From Haemonchus contortus (Eukaryota > Nematoda > Chromadorea > Rhabditida > Trichostrongylidae): a stretch of 64,000 nt of DNA. Below are positions 1 to 18,760 of this stretch, in pieces (within the stretch, counting starts at the first letter, position 1; each line of letters begins with the position of its first letter). Where the stretch lies: the NCBI GenBank assembly GCA_000469685.2, contig LS997563.1, forward strand, positions 18,021,257 to 18,085,256. Direction: 5' to 3'. The notes beneath the pieces were generated by a model. The model saw only the letters and a list, made by a program, of their open reading frames with translations. It did not search any database and had not been told where the DNA came from. The position numbers and the translations under genes are program-made.

Positions 1-336
1 AGTAGAGCAAGATCTTCACCCAAAAAAAGGTCATGATCTGCGTTTTGTGGGACTGGGTAGGCATGGTGCACAGGGAAACTGCTCGAACGAAATGCCACTG
101 TCAACAAGGCAGTCTACATGCCCAGCTGAACAGTGTAAATAAGGCCATTCGGCTGAAAAGACCTTATAGACGAGGTTAAGTCATCTTGCTTCACGACAAC
201 ACCAAGCCTCATATTGCTCAAGTCGACAAAACAGCACTCCAAGAGCTTGAATGGGAGGTTCTTCAGCATCCACCCCACTCTCCGGGTCTTGCACCTACCG
301 ACTATCACCTTTTCCGCTCTATGTTGAACCAAATGC
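1..336 (+). mobile_element. mariner transposase fragment (3' half)
   Basis: Translated with one frame change, this stretch carries mariner transposase landmarks: VMICVLWDW, then LHDNTKPHIAQ, then HPPHSPGLAPTDYHLFRSM. These hold the conserved aspartates of the D,D34D catalytic triad. The copy has stop codons and at least one frameshift, begins before the window and has no recognisable right inverted repeat, so it is a dead fragment. It sits upstream of the first visible pde-3 exon and is most likely inside a pde-3 intron. Confidence 0.85.
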
Positions 337-580
337 TATAATTATTGTTTTTTGGTTCAAATAAATCTTTGTGAAAAAACTCTACGAACTTATGTTACAA
401 CCCAATATATTCGGGATCAAATAAGAGAGCCGTCAGAGAATCATCACATATTTAGAGCCGTGATCATCTCAAAAATATGTAGAATTTCCGTAGTAGGGGA
501 GTTAATTATTTACTCCCCTACATTCCGTATTTACTGATCCAAGCTCCCTCAATCGAAAATGAAACCTCTACTTGTTTCAG
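337..580. other. probable pde-3 intron end
   Basis: AT-rich sequence with no coding signal. It ends in CTTGTTTCAG, a good nematode splice acceptor for the exon that starts at 581. Confidence 0.5.
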
Positions 581-8922
<8,342 letters not shown>

Positions 8923-9479
8923 GACAGAGATTTCAGTGATTCCAACCCTGTATGCCTGTTCCCTATGCCACAATCGTCTTCTACACGTTCCCTCCTTCTC
9001 CCTTTTGTCCTACACCTATTCCCGACGCGATCGCCTCTTCTATCATCAGATCTTTTGCACTAAAATGGTGAGCAACCGCATTAACCACAACACACTCACA
9101 GCACCCATCAATACTAATACCTCATTTGTTTGTTTGTCTATGCACAAAGTGATTGTCAAAGTGTGTCGCATCGAGATGCAACTCTCGAAAGGGACAGCAG
9201 TGTAAAATAAGTTTCTGCCAAGCTTTGCGAACTTATACCCAATCAAGATCGCTTTTGATTTGGTTTCAGTAAGTGAAAAATATTATTAGAAGAGGTGATC
9301 ACCGCACTTCACTACAATTGATAATTATAGATTCGATGAAGTGCTGATTCTGGTTCCGCTGAAAATCATTTTATTTTTTTTCCTAACTATATACGTGCTA
9401 AAGATATTATTTTACTTTGGGCCATCATCTGCGTAGTTCTTACTTTTGCTTCCAATTCGCTTCTCTTAATCAAATGCGA
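8923..9479. other. pde-3 3' flank
   Basis: Follows the TAA stop at 8920-8922. After the stop the same frame stays open for about 45 codons, starting DRDFSDSNPV. Otherwise the stretch is AT-rich and probably holds the 3' UTR. No exact AATAAA was found close by; AATAAG occurs near 9206. Confidence 0.4.
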
Positions 9480-10150
9480 ACTTACCTGTTTTAAGACTTA
9501 GCTGCTTCAATACAGTAATCTCGACGTCCGAGGGATCAAACTCATCCGTGAACAATGCGCTCATGCTCACAAGAGCTGGGGCAACTAGCTGTGGGGAAGG
9601 TTTATCTGGAGTAACGAAATGAAGTTTTCTTTATCCGAGAGAAATGGAATCAAGTTTGTGCGACGTCCTGCCAGATATGTACCACTTACTCGATACCAGA
9701 TACCTTTGAAGGTACCTGCCGTTGACCGTGAAGTGTCGCGGTGTTTCGGTATTGATTCACAGCAGCTTCCAGAACGAAGAATTTGATCACCTTCGGGTCG
9801 AGGTTAAGATGGATTACAAGATGAATTTGAACACGACGGAGACTGCTATCCAACCGATTGTTCGCAGCACTGCACACAGCGGCTTTTTCGAACAGAACAA
9901 TGAGCCGAAGCAAAAATCGAAGCTGCTCATTAAGTTTTTCCACAACAAGGACGTTCTCGACTGCCGTAGCCATCGCAGTCCTCCGATGTGAATCCCATCG
10001 AACATCAGTGGAATAACCTCGAGTGTCACGACAAAGACCTCAGGTCTTGCAATGAGTACAAAAAGTTACCTCAGCTGGAGACTGTACAGGAGAACATTAC
10101 CCAGGAGAACAAGGAGAAGGTGGAAAGTTCATAGAATCCATGTCAGGCTA
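9480..10150 (+). mobile_element. Tc1-like transposase remnant
   Basis: Reading across several frameshifts gives IKLIREQCAHAHKSWGN, FIWSNEMKFSLSERNGIKF, VRRP, EQNNEPKQKSK, then PSQSSDVNPIEHQWNNLE and VQENITQENKEKV. These match the order of blocks in Tc1 transposase, including the PSQSPDLNPIEHLW-like motif and the region of the second catalytic Asp (here Asn). Inverted repeats are not recognisable. It is dead and old. Confidence 0.7.
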
Positions 10151-10429
10151 ACGTTAATCGGTCACTGATTTCAAGAAGATACGACAAAATATTAATGTCA
10201 TAATTGTTATAATTGCCATTATACAACTTGATGCATGCATGCGTGAGAAATAAAAATTCAGACAGGCCAAATTTTGCAAGGGTATGACGATATTCGATCT
10301 GGAAAAGGCTGAACTGTCACAAAATATTTGACAATTTCTTTAGAAAATAGGAAACTTGCTATTTTATCACATTCGGTGATACCCATTCATAGTGGAAAAG
10401 TTAGAATAAAAGATTGTGTTTTGAAAAAA

Positions 10430-12180
10430 ATACTTTTGAAAATTAGGAACGCGTACTTCACTGGACGGTCCATTAATCTGGCAGCTTGTGGTTACGCTTG
10501 CATAGAATTCCTGAATTTGCAAATAGAAAAGCGCCGATGCCCATCTTGAGTTTGGTTCACATCATCGAACTTCCTATTATTAGGGTGTCCATACAGTTCG
10601 TTGGCCATTTGTAAACAGCGTCGCGTTACGCAAGGCGTTGTGATTTTGCATAATAAATTTGCAATACTGAACGTATTCGCGATGGGCTATCTTCTGAGCT
10701 AGCTAGCTCTGAATCTCCTTTCCTGCTCTTCCCACAATAAAACCGTGAAGATGACCACAGCTGATGTTTGCTGGACTACTTCAACCTGGGCATCTCCAGA
10801 AGTCAGTCCACGACCAGGTTTGGTGATAACACCCCTTCTAAGAACTGGATGTCAAAATGGTGAACTCGCTTCACCATTGGAAACTATGGAAAAAGAAGCG
10901 CCCTCTGTCATTCTGGTTCTCCGCCACGGCGTCGTCTACTACAGCATCCTACCTAACAACGCCACAGTGACGGCAGAGACCCTCTCTAAAGAATTGCAGG
11001 AGGTCAAGGTGAAAGCTGCCGCTTTGTCCCAGAAACCTGCAGATCCGTGTTGCTCTGAAACAACGCCCCCCCCCCCAGAGCGAGAGGTACTCAGGCCGTC
11101 CTGGGCGGGCTGGGCATAAAAACGGTCACGCATCCATCGTATAGCCTGGACATCAGTCCATGCGATTACCACATCTTCCGATCCATGCAAAATGTCTTGG
11201 ACGGTAAACAGCTAAAGAGTGCGACGACGTGATCGAGGACTGGGGCGAGTCGCGGCCGGCCGGCTTTTGGGAGGATGGAGTTGCCTCTCAATCCGATCGT
11301 TGGCGAAAGGCGGTGGGTGTGCATGGAGATTATATCATGGAACCGTAAGTTCAACTTGGTGAGTTATCTTTACAAACCAACGAACTTGGCCAACGAACTT
11401 TATGGACACCTTAATATTTGAAGTGGTGCAATGGCGACAAATTGGGTGATAATCGGTTGGGACCAGATCTAATTAATACGGTGGGCGGATTAGAAAATGT
11501 GTTGGTGAGTGATGTCGTGGATAAAGACTTCCCACTGTGTTTTTTTAGAGCTGCAGCAGCACGATCCAACTGAGCACAGCAGACTACGACAACTTGAGAG
11601 TGGACTTTTATGACAGCAACTCCTAGTGCACGATTCTTTCGAATGCCTCAAAATGCTGAGCGTTGCCTTCGCAGGTTGAAATTCTGGTTTGAGAGCCAGA
11701 ACTTCATGCTCTACGCGTCCAAGCCACTGGCTTCCACGTGCTGTCTACGTCGAAAACAACTATGTCGTCACCGATGATCAAGCCTTACAGCCTTGCAAAG
11801 ATGCGTCGGAAAGTCGGCAAGTTCAGGCAGGCATCTCCTTATATGAAGTTCTTGACCACTCAGCTCGCGAGTTATCCATGCGTCGTATCTCCAAAGCTTT
11901 CCGAGGCGAGGCAAATGGCAGCTGCTACATCGTGATGACTATTAAGCTTCTGTGCCAGCTCCTCACGGGTACTGCACCTGAGTTCCTCCGCAACCAGCTC
12001 CTGAAGGTGGTCGTGTTTTGGAGCTGCTTTTCCGGTCAAGCCCATACCAATCCCTGATCGTGATGTAAGAGACAGTGGAGGGTCTCATCGCATCACATAT
12101 GTTCCTTGTTGCATGATCTGTATTCACGTTTTTCTGAATTCGCAAAGCGGAAGCGATCTTAGTTGCTGAGTCATGACCGA
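10430..12180 (-). mobile_element. decayed mariner on the minus strand, split by a nested mariner
   Basis: Minus-strand reading from 12180 downwards gives mariner landmarks in order: HATRNICDAM and TVSYITIRDWYG (HTH), HLQELVAEELRCSTREELAQ, QWLGRVEHEVLALKP, CCAQLDRAAAALKKHSGK, a degenerate HDN block and DLVPTDYH. The C-terminal part (NNRKFDDVNQTQD) lies beyond a second mariner inserted at 10580-11414. Many stops and frameshifts are present. This element also explains tempting plus-strand open frames in 10500-11630, which are its shadows. Confidence 0.7.
10580..11414 (+). mobile_element. 835-bp mariner nested in the older mariner
   Basis: Ends TTAGGGTGTCCATACAGTTC and the inverted counterpart GAACTTTATGGACACCTTAA, flanked by TA duplications at 10578-10579 and 11415-11416. 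Inside are the mariner-like blocks GVVYYSILPNNATVTAETLS and, in another frame, LGIKTVTHPSYSLDISPCDY followed by HIFRSMQNVLDGKQLK. The N-terminal transposase domain is missing, so this is an internally deleted, frameshifted copy. It interrupts a minus-strand mariner, which dates it as the younger insertion. Confidence 0.85.
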
Positions 12181-12437
12181 TTCTTCAAACCTCTATCGTT
12201 GCGAAATGCTGCGGCAGATATAGTGCCATAAGTGCGCAGTGACTTGCACTTACAAATGTTTCGCGATAAACGTTCTGGAGCAATCTCAAACATTTCACAA
12301 AAGGGAAAAGAAAATGCGCAAAGACTTTTCCAACAGCCTAATAAAAACGGATGCTAGGAGACTTCAAATTCTATCCTTTGATGTAAGCTAGGTTCCAATT
12401 ACGGAAGCGCCTACTTTTGCTTTTACATGAAATTCAT

Positions 12438-12846
12438 AATACCCTAAAATTCCATAGATAAGAGCGGTTTAAACTACCGGTGAAAAATGATTTGGAAAAA
12501 ATTGAAATCGAATGCAGTCACCCCTCTAACTTGATGGATGGATGAATAAAAACCGAAGAAGAAGTTAAGAGGAAGCTCCGCCCCTCAACTCTAAACTCCG
12601 CTCACTTAATAAACAATTCATATAGAAAAATAGCGATCCATTAAAATCGCTATTTTTCTATATGAATTGTTTATTAAGTGGGCGGGGTTTCGTGGTGAGG
12701 GGCGGAACTTCTTCCTAACTTCTTCTTCGAAGTTTCATTTATCCATCCATCAAGTTAGAGGGTGACTGCATTCAATTTCAATTTCATTCCAATTCATTTT
12801 TCACCGGTAATTCAAACCGCTCTTATCTATGGATTTTTAGGGTATT
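12438..12846. repeat. foldback element with about 200-bp arms
   Basis: Left arm 12438-12637 and right arm 12646-12846 are inverted copies of each other with a spacer of about 8 nt. Examples are ATAGAAAAATAGCGAT against ATCGCTATTTTTCTAT, and CCATAGATAAGAGCGGTTT against its complement near 12817-12833. Identity is very high near the centre and slightly lower at the ends. No open frame is present. This is a foldback-type MITE or a recent palindromic duplication. Confidence 0.88.
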
Positions 12847-15605
12847 CGAATGTCTCTCTTCTGACTGTCCCCACAAAAAAATATCGCAATATAGCAAACG
12901 TTGAGGTTTTCTATTTATGAACTTTTCCTTCTTTTCTCATTATTCCTTTGCCCATTTTCTGAGGCTGGAATCGATTTCTGAGAATTTTGCCACCGAAATT
13001 CTCAGCTTCCCTTCTCCCAATTGAGTCTAACTTTCCACCCGATTTTCCTTGAAACCACTTGAAGTTCAAATAGAACGACTGTCAGAGTGATGAAATCACG
13101 CACTCTCTGATGGCTGATTTCTCATTCCTTCCTTGAGCGGATTTGACCTTGTCAACAATGACATCCGCCAGCAAAACTTGTTATCATGTCTCTTTCCCTC
13201 CAAACTTCAAGTTTTTGCCTTTTTTTCGGAGTGAGATTTTGATTGTTAGCAGATCATCCATTTGGCAGCTCCTTTTAGTCGCACAATTTTTTCGTAAAAT
13301 ATTTCTTACATACCGTCCCTTAAACTTTTTCAATGCAGATGAGCGATATATGCGAAGCGCCTGGACTTCGATGGTCCACTGATTTTTGTTCTAATGGTTG
13401 TGATGGAAGAAATTTCAAAAATGCTAGAGTAAGCCACAGGAGCCGATACGGCTTAAAATTTAATACACACACAAGGAAGAACTCATTCTAACCTGCCATT
13501 CTCGATGCCATTGAAATTCTTTTTTTAGCAAATTAGTTCATATTTCCGAATAATTTACGAAGGTTCTCCGAATATCTCGATCAGGAGAGAGCGTAATTCT
13601 GTGGAACGACATCGACATTTTCAAAAACGTGTCAAATTAGAAAGGGTACGATCGGAAACTTCTGAGAACCCAAAATTAAAGTTGCGCTTATAATAGCGGT
13701 TGAAACCGCGTGAACATTTAAAATACGATAAAGCGGAATAGTATTGAATGTACGTATGAGTTAGATTAAAAGCTGGATAGAAGCGTTTTGCGTCTACGCC
13801 CTACCGCACTGGTCCTGTACTCATGTCGGCATGATTTTTTTTCCAAAAGTCAGAATTTTCTCCAAAAAAATTCTGCCAGAGGGAGCCATTATTGATGCGT
13901 TCAGGGTTTTTTCATTCTGTTCAAAGGTCTTAGGAATCCCTGGTATGTGTAGGTTTTAGGCTTTTCAACGTGCTATTAACGACGCTTGTGCTGTTGTTGG
14001 ATAACGGTTGTGAATGCCCTTCTGTTGAAATGTGTGTTCTGAGACGTATAGTTCTGGTTGTTTAACAAAACCGCCTTTCAGGAGCAATTCGACATGTGCA
14101 CGATTCAAGAACATGACGAAGAAGAGTATTTGTAGTGTTTCATGACTTATTAGCAGAGGTCCGCCTGTAGCCGAGGTAGACTAGACACGCTCGGGTGGTC
14201 GTTGAATCGTTTCGGCATTCTATGAATAGGGTTGGGGTGTGAGCGTACTTATTATCATTACTGACGGCATTATCATTCTTATTGTTGCCCGTCTAACATT
14301 ATCTCGTTAACATCGATGACTATATGATTGATCAACTTATCACTGTTGCGCCTTATCGGATTCCCTTAGTGGGTTATTTGAAATTTTTCTCTGTACGTAC
14401 TTTTAATAATGTGGTACCTACGCGTGTTTCATCTCTTTTTTTGTGAACGTTTTCCCCTTCATTCAGCGCTCGTACTTGTCCACGATCTCTTGCCAATCAT
14501 CGTTTTCCGGTTGGGCCATTTATTTCATTTTGTTCGAAATTTCTCAAGTTTTTATGTCTATGTAGAAAGTGCTACACATCATACTGGCAGCATTCATATC
14601 CATAATTTTTTGTATTCCTCGTTGTTTCTTCATTATTTCGACAGGACAGATGCTCGACAACGTCGTCCATCCCCCGTCACATCCGGTTCTGTTGTTGTAC
14701 TTGTTATGATCCATTAATCCCCACTAAACAGTGTGCTCTCACGGGACATCTGATGTATCGCTTCTATCTGAGAATGACTACGGTATACATATTCTATTTC
14801 TATGTTCTTACTGCAGAGTACTAGTGGTTATCGCATCTAGTAGTGTTGAATAGCTACAACGGACATAATAATTTGAGAACTTTGATATCTTACTCTGAGA
14901 GATTATAAAGTCAGAGATTTTTGAAGCAGTTGCTTACATCGCACATGTCTTCTGAAAATTAAACGGAGCGAAGGCTGTAAGATTGTATGCAAGTGTTGTG
15001 GCGAAGACATTAGTTGTGGCGAACTGCGTTACTGTAGAACGGCTCCACTCGAACGGACAATGCCGTGCAGTATCACAGTGTTTATATATTCCTATGATAT
15101 TATTTTATTAGAACAATATGACGTATAATTGACACTGATGGACCCCAACAGAAAAGCGCTTTTTGCCTGAAAATCAGCATAAATGTAGCTTCAGCAGATT
15201 GCTTTGTAAAAATGGAGTGATATTGGAAGCACTAATTGTTGAAGGCCTGCTACGAGTTCATGTTTGTTGATTATCAAAAATTTTCTCGAGGGAAGACTGA
15301 GTCCGCTCCTTCGATATTGGGAACTCTGTTAGCAGCAATTCTGAAAAACCATTCGAGAATCACTCCATATGCTTTCTAGAGCTAATCTATTTCTTTAGCA
15401 AATAAGGGAAATCAAGGAAGAGCTACGCGTTACTCAATCGCATGATTATATGACTTCTCTTGCTATACGCAAATAGTTTGCCTGCAACGCAGTTTTATAT
15501 ATCTTACGCGACCAAATGCACGATACTGCTTCAAATGCTAACTATTAGATAAGAAATGTATGTCTTTAAATTAGTGAAAGCGTGTTAATCAAGAGTTGAT
15601 AGATA
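12847..15605. other. intergenic, nothing recognised
   Basis: AT-rich DNA without a convincing open frame, repeat terminus or RNA gene. A short self-complementary stretch (CAGAGTGATGAAATCACGCACTCTCTG) lies near 13084. Confidence 0.4.
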
Positions 15606-16888
15606 TTGGGTTGTCCGAAAAGTTTCCGCCGATTTTTGATACCCTGGATTTATCGACCGCTGTACAAAAGATCAAGGACCCAACCTAATAAAGTTATATG
15701 TTTTCTGAAAGAGTAGATCCTCCTCTATATTCCTGTTGGGATTCTGTCAACATTTATCGAAGTATGTCTGTACAGGACTAGTGTGAAAATGGAGAACCAC
15801 TGCGCGCATTTTCGGCATCTGAAGTATTTCTTCTACCGCAAGCCCTAGGATGCGGCTCAAGCCGCATGAAAGATATATGACGTTTGAGTAGGCCATGCCC
15901 TAGAGGAGCGTACAGTGCATGACTAGTTTGCGGAATCCAAACGGAGTGAATTTGCCTTCGAAGACCGGCAACCCTTAGGAAGACTATCATCAGTTTGAAC
16001 GATCAACTCAAAATGTTAACCGAAGCAAATCGGCACATCACTGCTCGTGGAGTGGGACAAGGGCTTAGTGTTTCGAAATTAACCATCCATGGTCACCTGC
16101 AGACGCTTGGTTTCGTAAAGCGCCTTGATGTTTAGATATCTCGCGAAAGGAGCGAGCGCAATGCGATGGACCGCGCCTCCATGCGCGACTCGTTGCATGA
16201 ACGAAATAAAAATGAGCCGTTTCTGAAACGCGTGAGCACGAGAGACGAAAATCGGATTGTGTACAGCAATGAGGAGCGGAAACGATCGTGGAGCCCCCTA
16301 GTGAGCCGTCACAAACCGCTGCAAAAGTCAAAATCCAGGTGGGGATGACTATGCCGAGTTGCTGATGGGATTTCAGGGAAATCACTTACCATGAGCTGTT
16401 GTCGCACAATCAAAAGATGACTTAGGAAAGGTGCTATAGTTAGCTATAAACTATGGAGGCAGCGATGGACCAAAAGCGACCCGGAGTGGCCAATTGTTAG
16501 GGCGTAGTCTTCCAACAGGGCACCTCCAGACCACACGTATTTTTGGCCACTCGTCAAAAGTTGCTAAAGCTCGGGTGGGATGTCGTACCACACCCCCCAT
16601 ATAGTCCAGACATAGCACCATCAGGATACCACTTGCTTGGGTTTCTGCAAAATTCCTTGAATGGAAAATCGTTCAATTTGCTGGAGGACTGCAAAAAGCA
16701 CCTGAATGGGTTTTTCGATTTTAGGTCTGGAAGCTCCTATGAAAGAGGGGAACTGGAACCTACAGGAAGATGGTGAAGCCTTACTAAACAGAATGGATGA
16801 TATATTGTTCAATCAATGGATTTCTTCTTCTAGGAATTTTCAGTCAAAGATGGATCAAAAATCGGCGGGAACTTTTCGGACAACCCAA
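15606..16888 (+). mobile_element. mariner, full-length 1,283 bp, transposase broken
   Basis: Perfectly placed ends TTGGGTTGTCCGAAAAGTTT and AACTTTTCGGACAACCCAA are flanked by TA at 15604-15605 and 16889-16890. The length is typical of complete mariners. Internal blocks are TARGVGQGLSVSKLTIHGHL, LHERNKNEPFLKRV, RIVYSNEERKRSWS, WWDFREITYHELL, GVVFQQGTSRPH and LPHPPYS-type HPPYSPDIAPSGYHLLGFLQ. In-frame stops and frameshifts occur. The catalytic SDYH is changed to SGYH and the DNARPH to GTSRPH, so the copy is inactive, but its intact ends could still be mobilised in trans. Confidence 0.93.
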
Positions 16889-17479
16889 TAAAATGGAAAG
16901 CGAATATCTCAAACGATGGGAGAACATTCTTTCTCACATTCCTGCTCTTTCCTTATATAGCGCTGATTTGCGCGTGATCGTGGCGCCTAATGTGCTTGCG
17001 CGGGAATAACAGTGAAACCGCATGACGTCAGAATGAAACTTGGGCATTCAAATCATCAATGGATCAAATTTTCTCCCTTCGGAGTCTGAAGACTGCTGTA
17101 CTACAAACGCAATAACACTGGTGACAATTAGAAATATCAAATCCGAACATACGATGTGACGTCTCACTCTCTATGGAGGCTTGGAAAACGCTTTCAACGC
17201 TTCCTTCAAAGAAAACCACATTACCTGTCATATCGTTGTGTCCTGGACATCGCTCTTTTTCGTGTACTCTTGTCTTAAAATCGCTGTGCGAGATATAAAC
17301 TCTGATGAAATATCAGTAGTCGAATGGAGATGGTTGGTATGGTGCCGGCTGTAATCTCGGCTTCTGAAGAGCTTCGATCCATATGTGATCGGAACTATGG
17401 ACGTCCACTACAGGCTCTCCCAAGGATCATACTGCTCGAACTGCCCATCGTCCAGCCCCTGGTGATCGATGGTCTAGAT

Positions 17480-18760
17480 ACCCTGTAGGTTACTTGGCTC
17501 TACAGTTCTCGACTCCATTTGATTCATTGTGATATTGAAGATCTGATGATGCAAATCAGAAAGACAAGCACAACGTCAGCGAACTCAGCGGAACGACAAG
17601 GTATCCCTGGCTGCACACCGTTTCCAAAACAAGAGAAAATCTATTTCTTGTAACATGAGATGTTAGAAACGTAGGAGATGTAAGTGTACTCGCTGTACTC
17701 GCCAACTCGCAAATGACCATGAACATTGTACCTAAGCTTGAGCACTCGGATCGGACATTTGCGATGTCACATCTGGTTCAATCCCAGTTCTAACAATTTT
17801 CATTGCTTACACCCCACCATCGAACTACAAAAAAGAGGAGCTGAAGGCATCTCATATGGATCTGAAGAGGCTCTGTGAAGAATATGATACTTTCTTCGCA
17901 GTTATGGTCGGTAATTTCTACGCAAGGAGGAGCCCACATTGGGACACACGGCATGGAGAGGGATGAGGAGAGTGGAAGGCCGTTCGAATTCGTACCAACA
18001 CCATAAATGGTCATTCGCATTATTCCAGAAGCCCCCTCGTTCGCGATGGACACGGGCGTCACATGGTGGACAGTTCCATGATGAAACAGATAATTTCACT
18101 TCAATCGAAAGGTTTGCCTAACCTACGTCGCTATTGTTTCGAAGCTCTACGCGAGTATCGTGTTATCCGCACTATATTATGTTTCTTGATGCGTGGAGGG
18201 AGCTGTGAAGGTTGGGAGCCAAAGCCTTAAGACCGTCACCAACTGGGACAACCTCGCTACTCTCGTGTGTTTAAAGGAAAACTCCGTTATCTTTAAGATC
18301 GATGAAGCATACAACGAGCGCGTCGAACGCATTCACGATACCTTCGCTGGGAGGCACCTGTTCTCTGAAGTCTTCTGGAGCCAGCATGGGATCGCACAAG
18401 CTACAGGTAGTCATCAACCAACGTCCGAAATTGCTGAGAAGCGATAAAGGAAGGTCAGGGAGAGGGAGAACAGCAGTTCTGGTCGAAGCCTAGGAACTGA
18501 CTTCCTATATGCAAGCATAGTGGTTCGGCGTAGAGGGCATAACAGCATAACAGTTGGAGTGATAACTCTATTGGAACATCAACATCGGAGAATTCAACTA
18601 TCGCTATCCACGAGAGCGCTAGAGAAAAATATGAGCTCAAGGGTTCCTGAGGCATACATTCCTTATCGCAAAGGCCCTTCAATTACCAGACCTCCATTGT
18701 AAACCTCTACGACCCAGCTATCTGAATTAATGTCGCGGAGTTCAGCGATGCCTTCTCCTA
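17480..18760 (+). mobile_element. RTE-like LINE remnant (endonuclease region)
   Basis: Plus-strand reading with frame changes gives an order of blocks seen in nematode RTE-type endonuclease/reverse transcriptase proteins: IEDLMMQIRK, NIVPKLEHSDRT, AHIGTHGMERDEESGR, FQKPPRSRWTRASHGGQFHD, then SLKTVTNWDNLATLVCLKEN, IDEAYNERVERIHD and SHQPTSEIAEKR. This is the endonuclease domain and the linker before the reverse transcriptase. The RT core (FADD) is not found. It is multiply frameshifted and dead. Confidence 0.65.

Noticed and set aside
9312..9588. Two minus-strand 'exons' with good splice sites reading SALFTDEFDPSDVEITVLKQ and ending EPESALHRIYNYQL-stop
   Set aside because: The plus strand of the same stretch carries Tc1 transposase blocks (REQCAHAHKSW, FIWSNEMKFSL, GIKFVRRP) in the right order and runs on into NPIEHQWNNLE, so the minus reading is a shadow.
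10520..11627. Plus-strand exon-like frame HLEFGSHHRTSYYLK / CNGDKLGDNRLGPDLINT interrupted by a mariner, suggesting a gene knocked out by a transposon
   Set aside because: The minus strand encodes DLVPTDYH and CAQLDRAAAALKKH, i.e. a decayed mariner; the plus frame is its complement.
14450..14530. Minus-strand short frame MAQPENDDWQEIVDKYER
   Set aside because: Only 18 codons, with an in-frame stop just upstream and no splice partner. Too short to support.
16065..16385. 106-codon minus-strand frame
   Set aside because: Shadow of the mariner transposase at 15606-16888.
17790..18099. Minus-strand frames of 90 and 65 codons
   Set aside because: Complement of the RTE-like endonuclease remnant.
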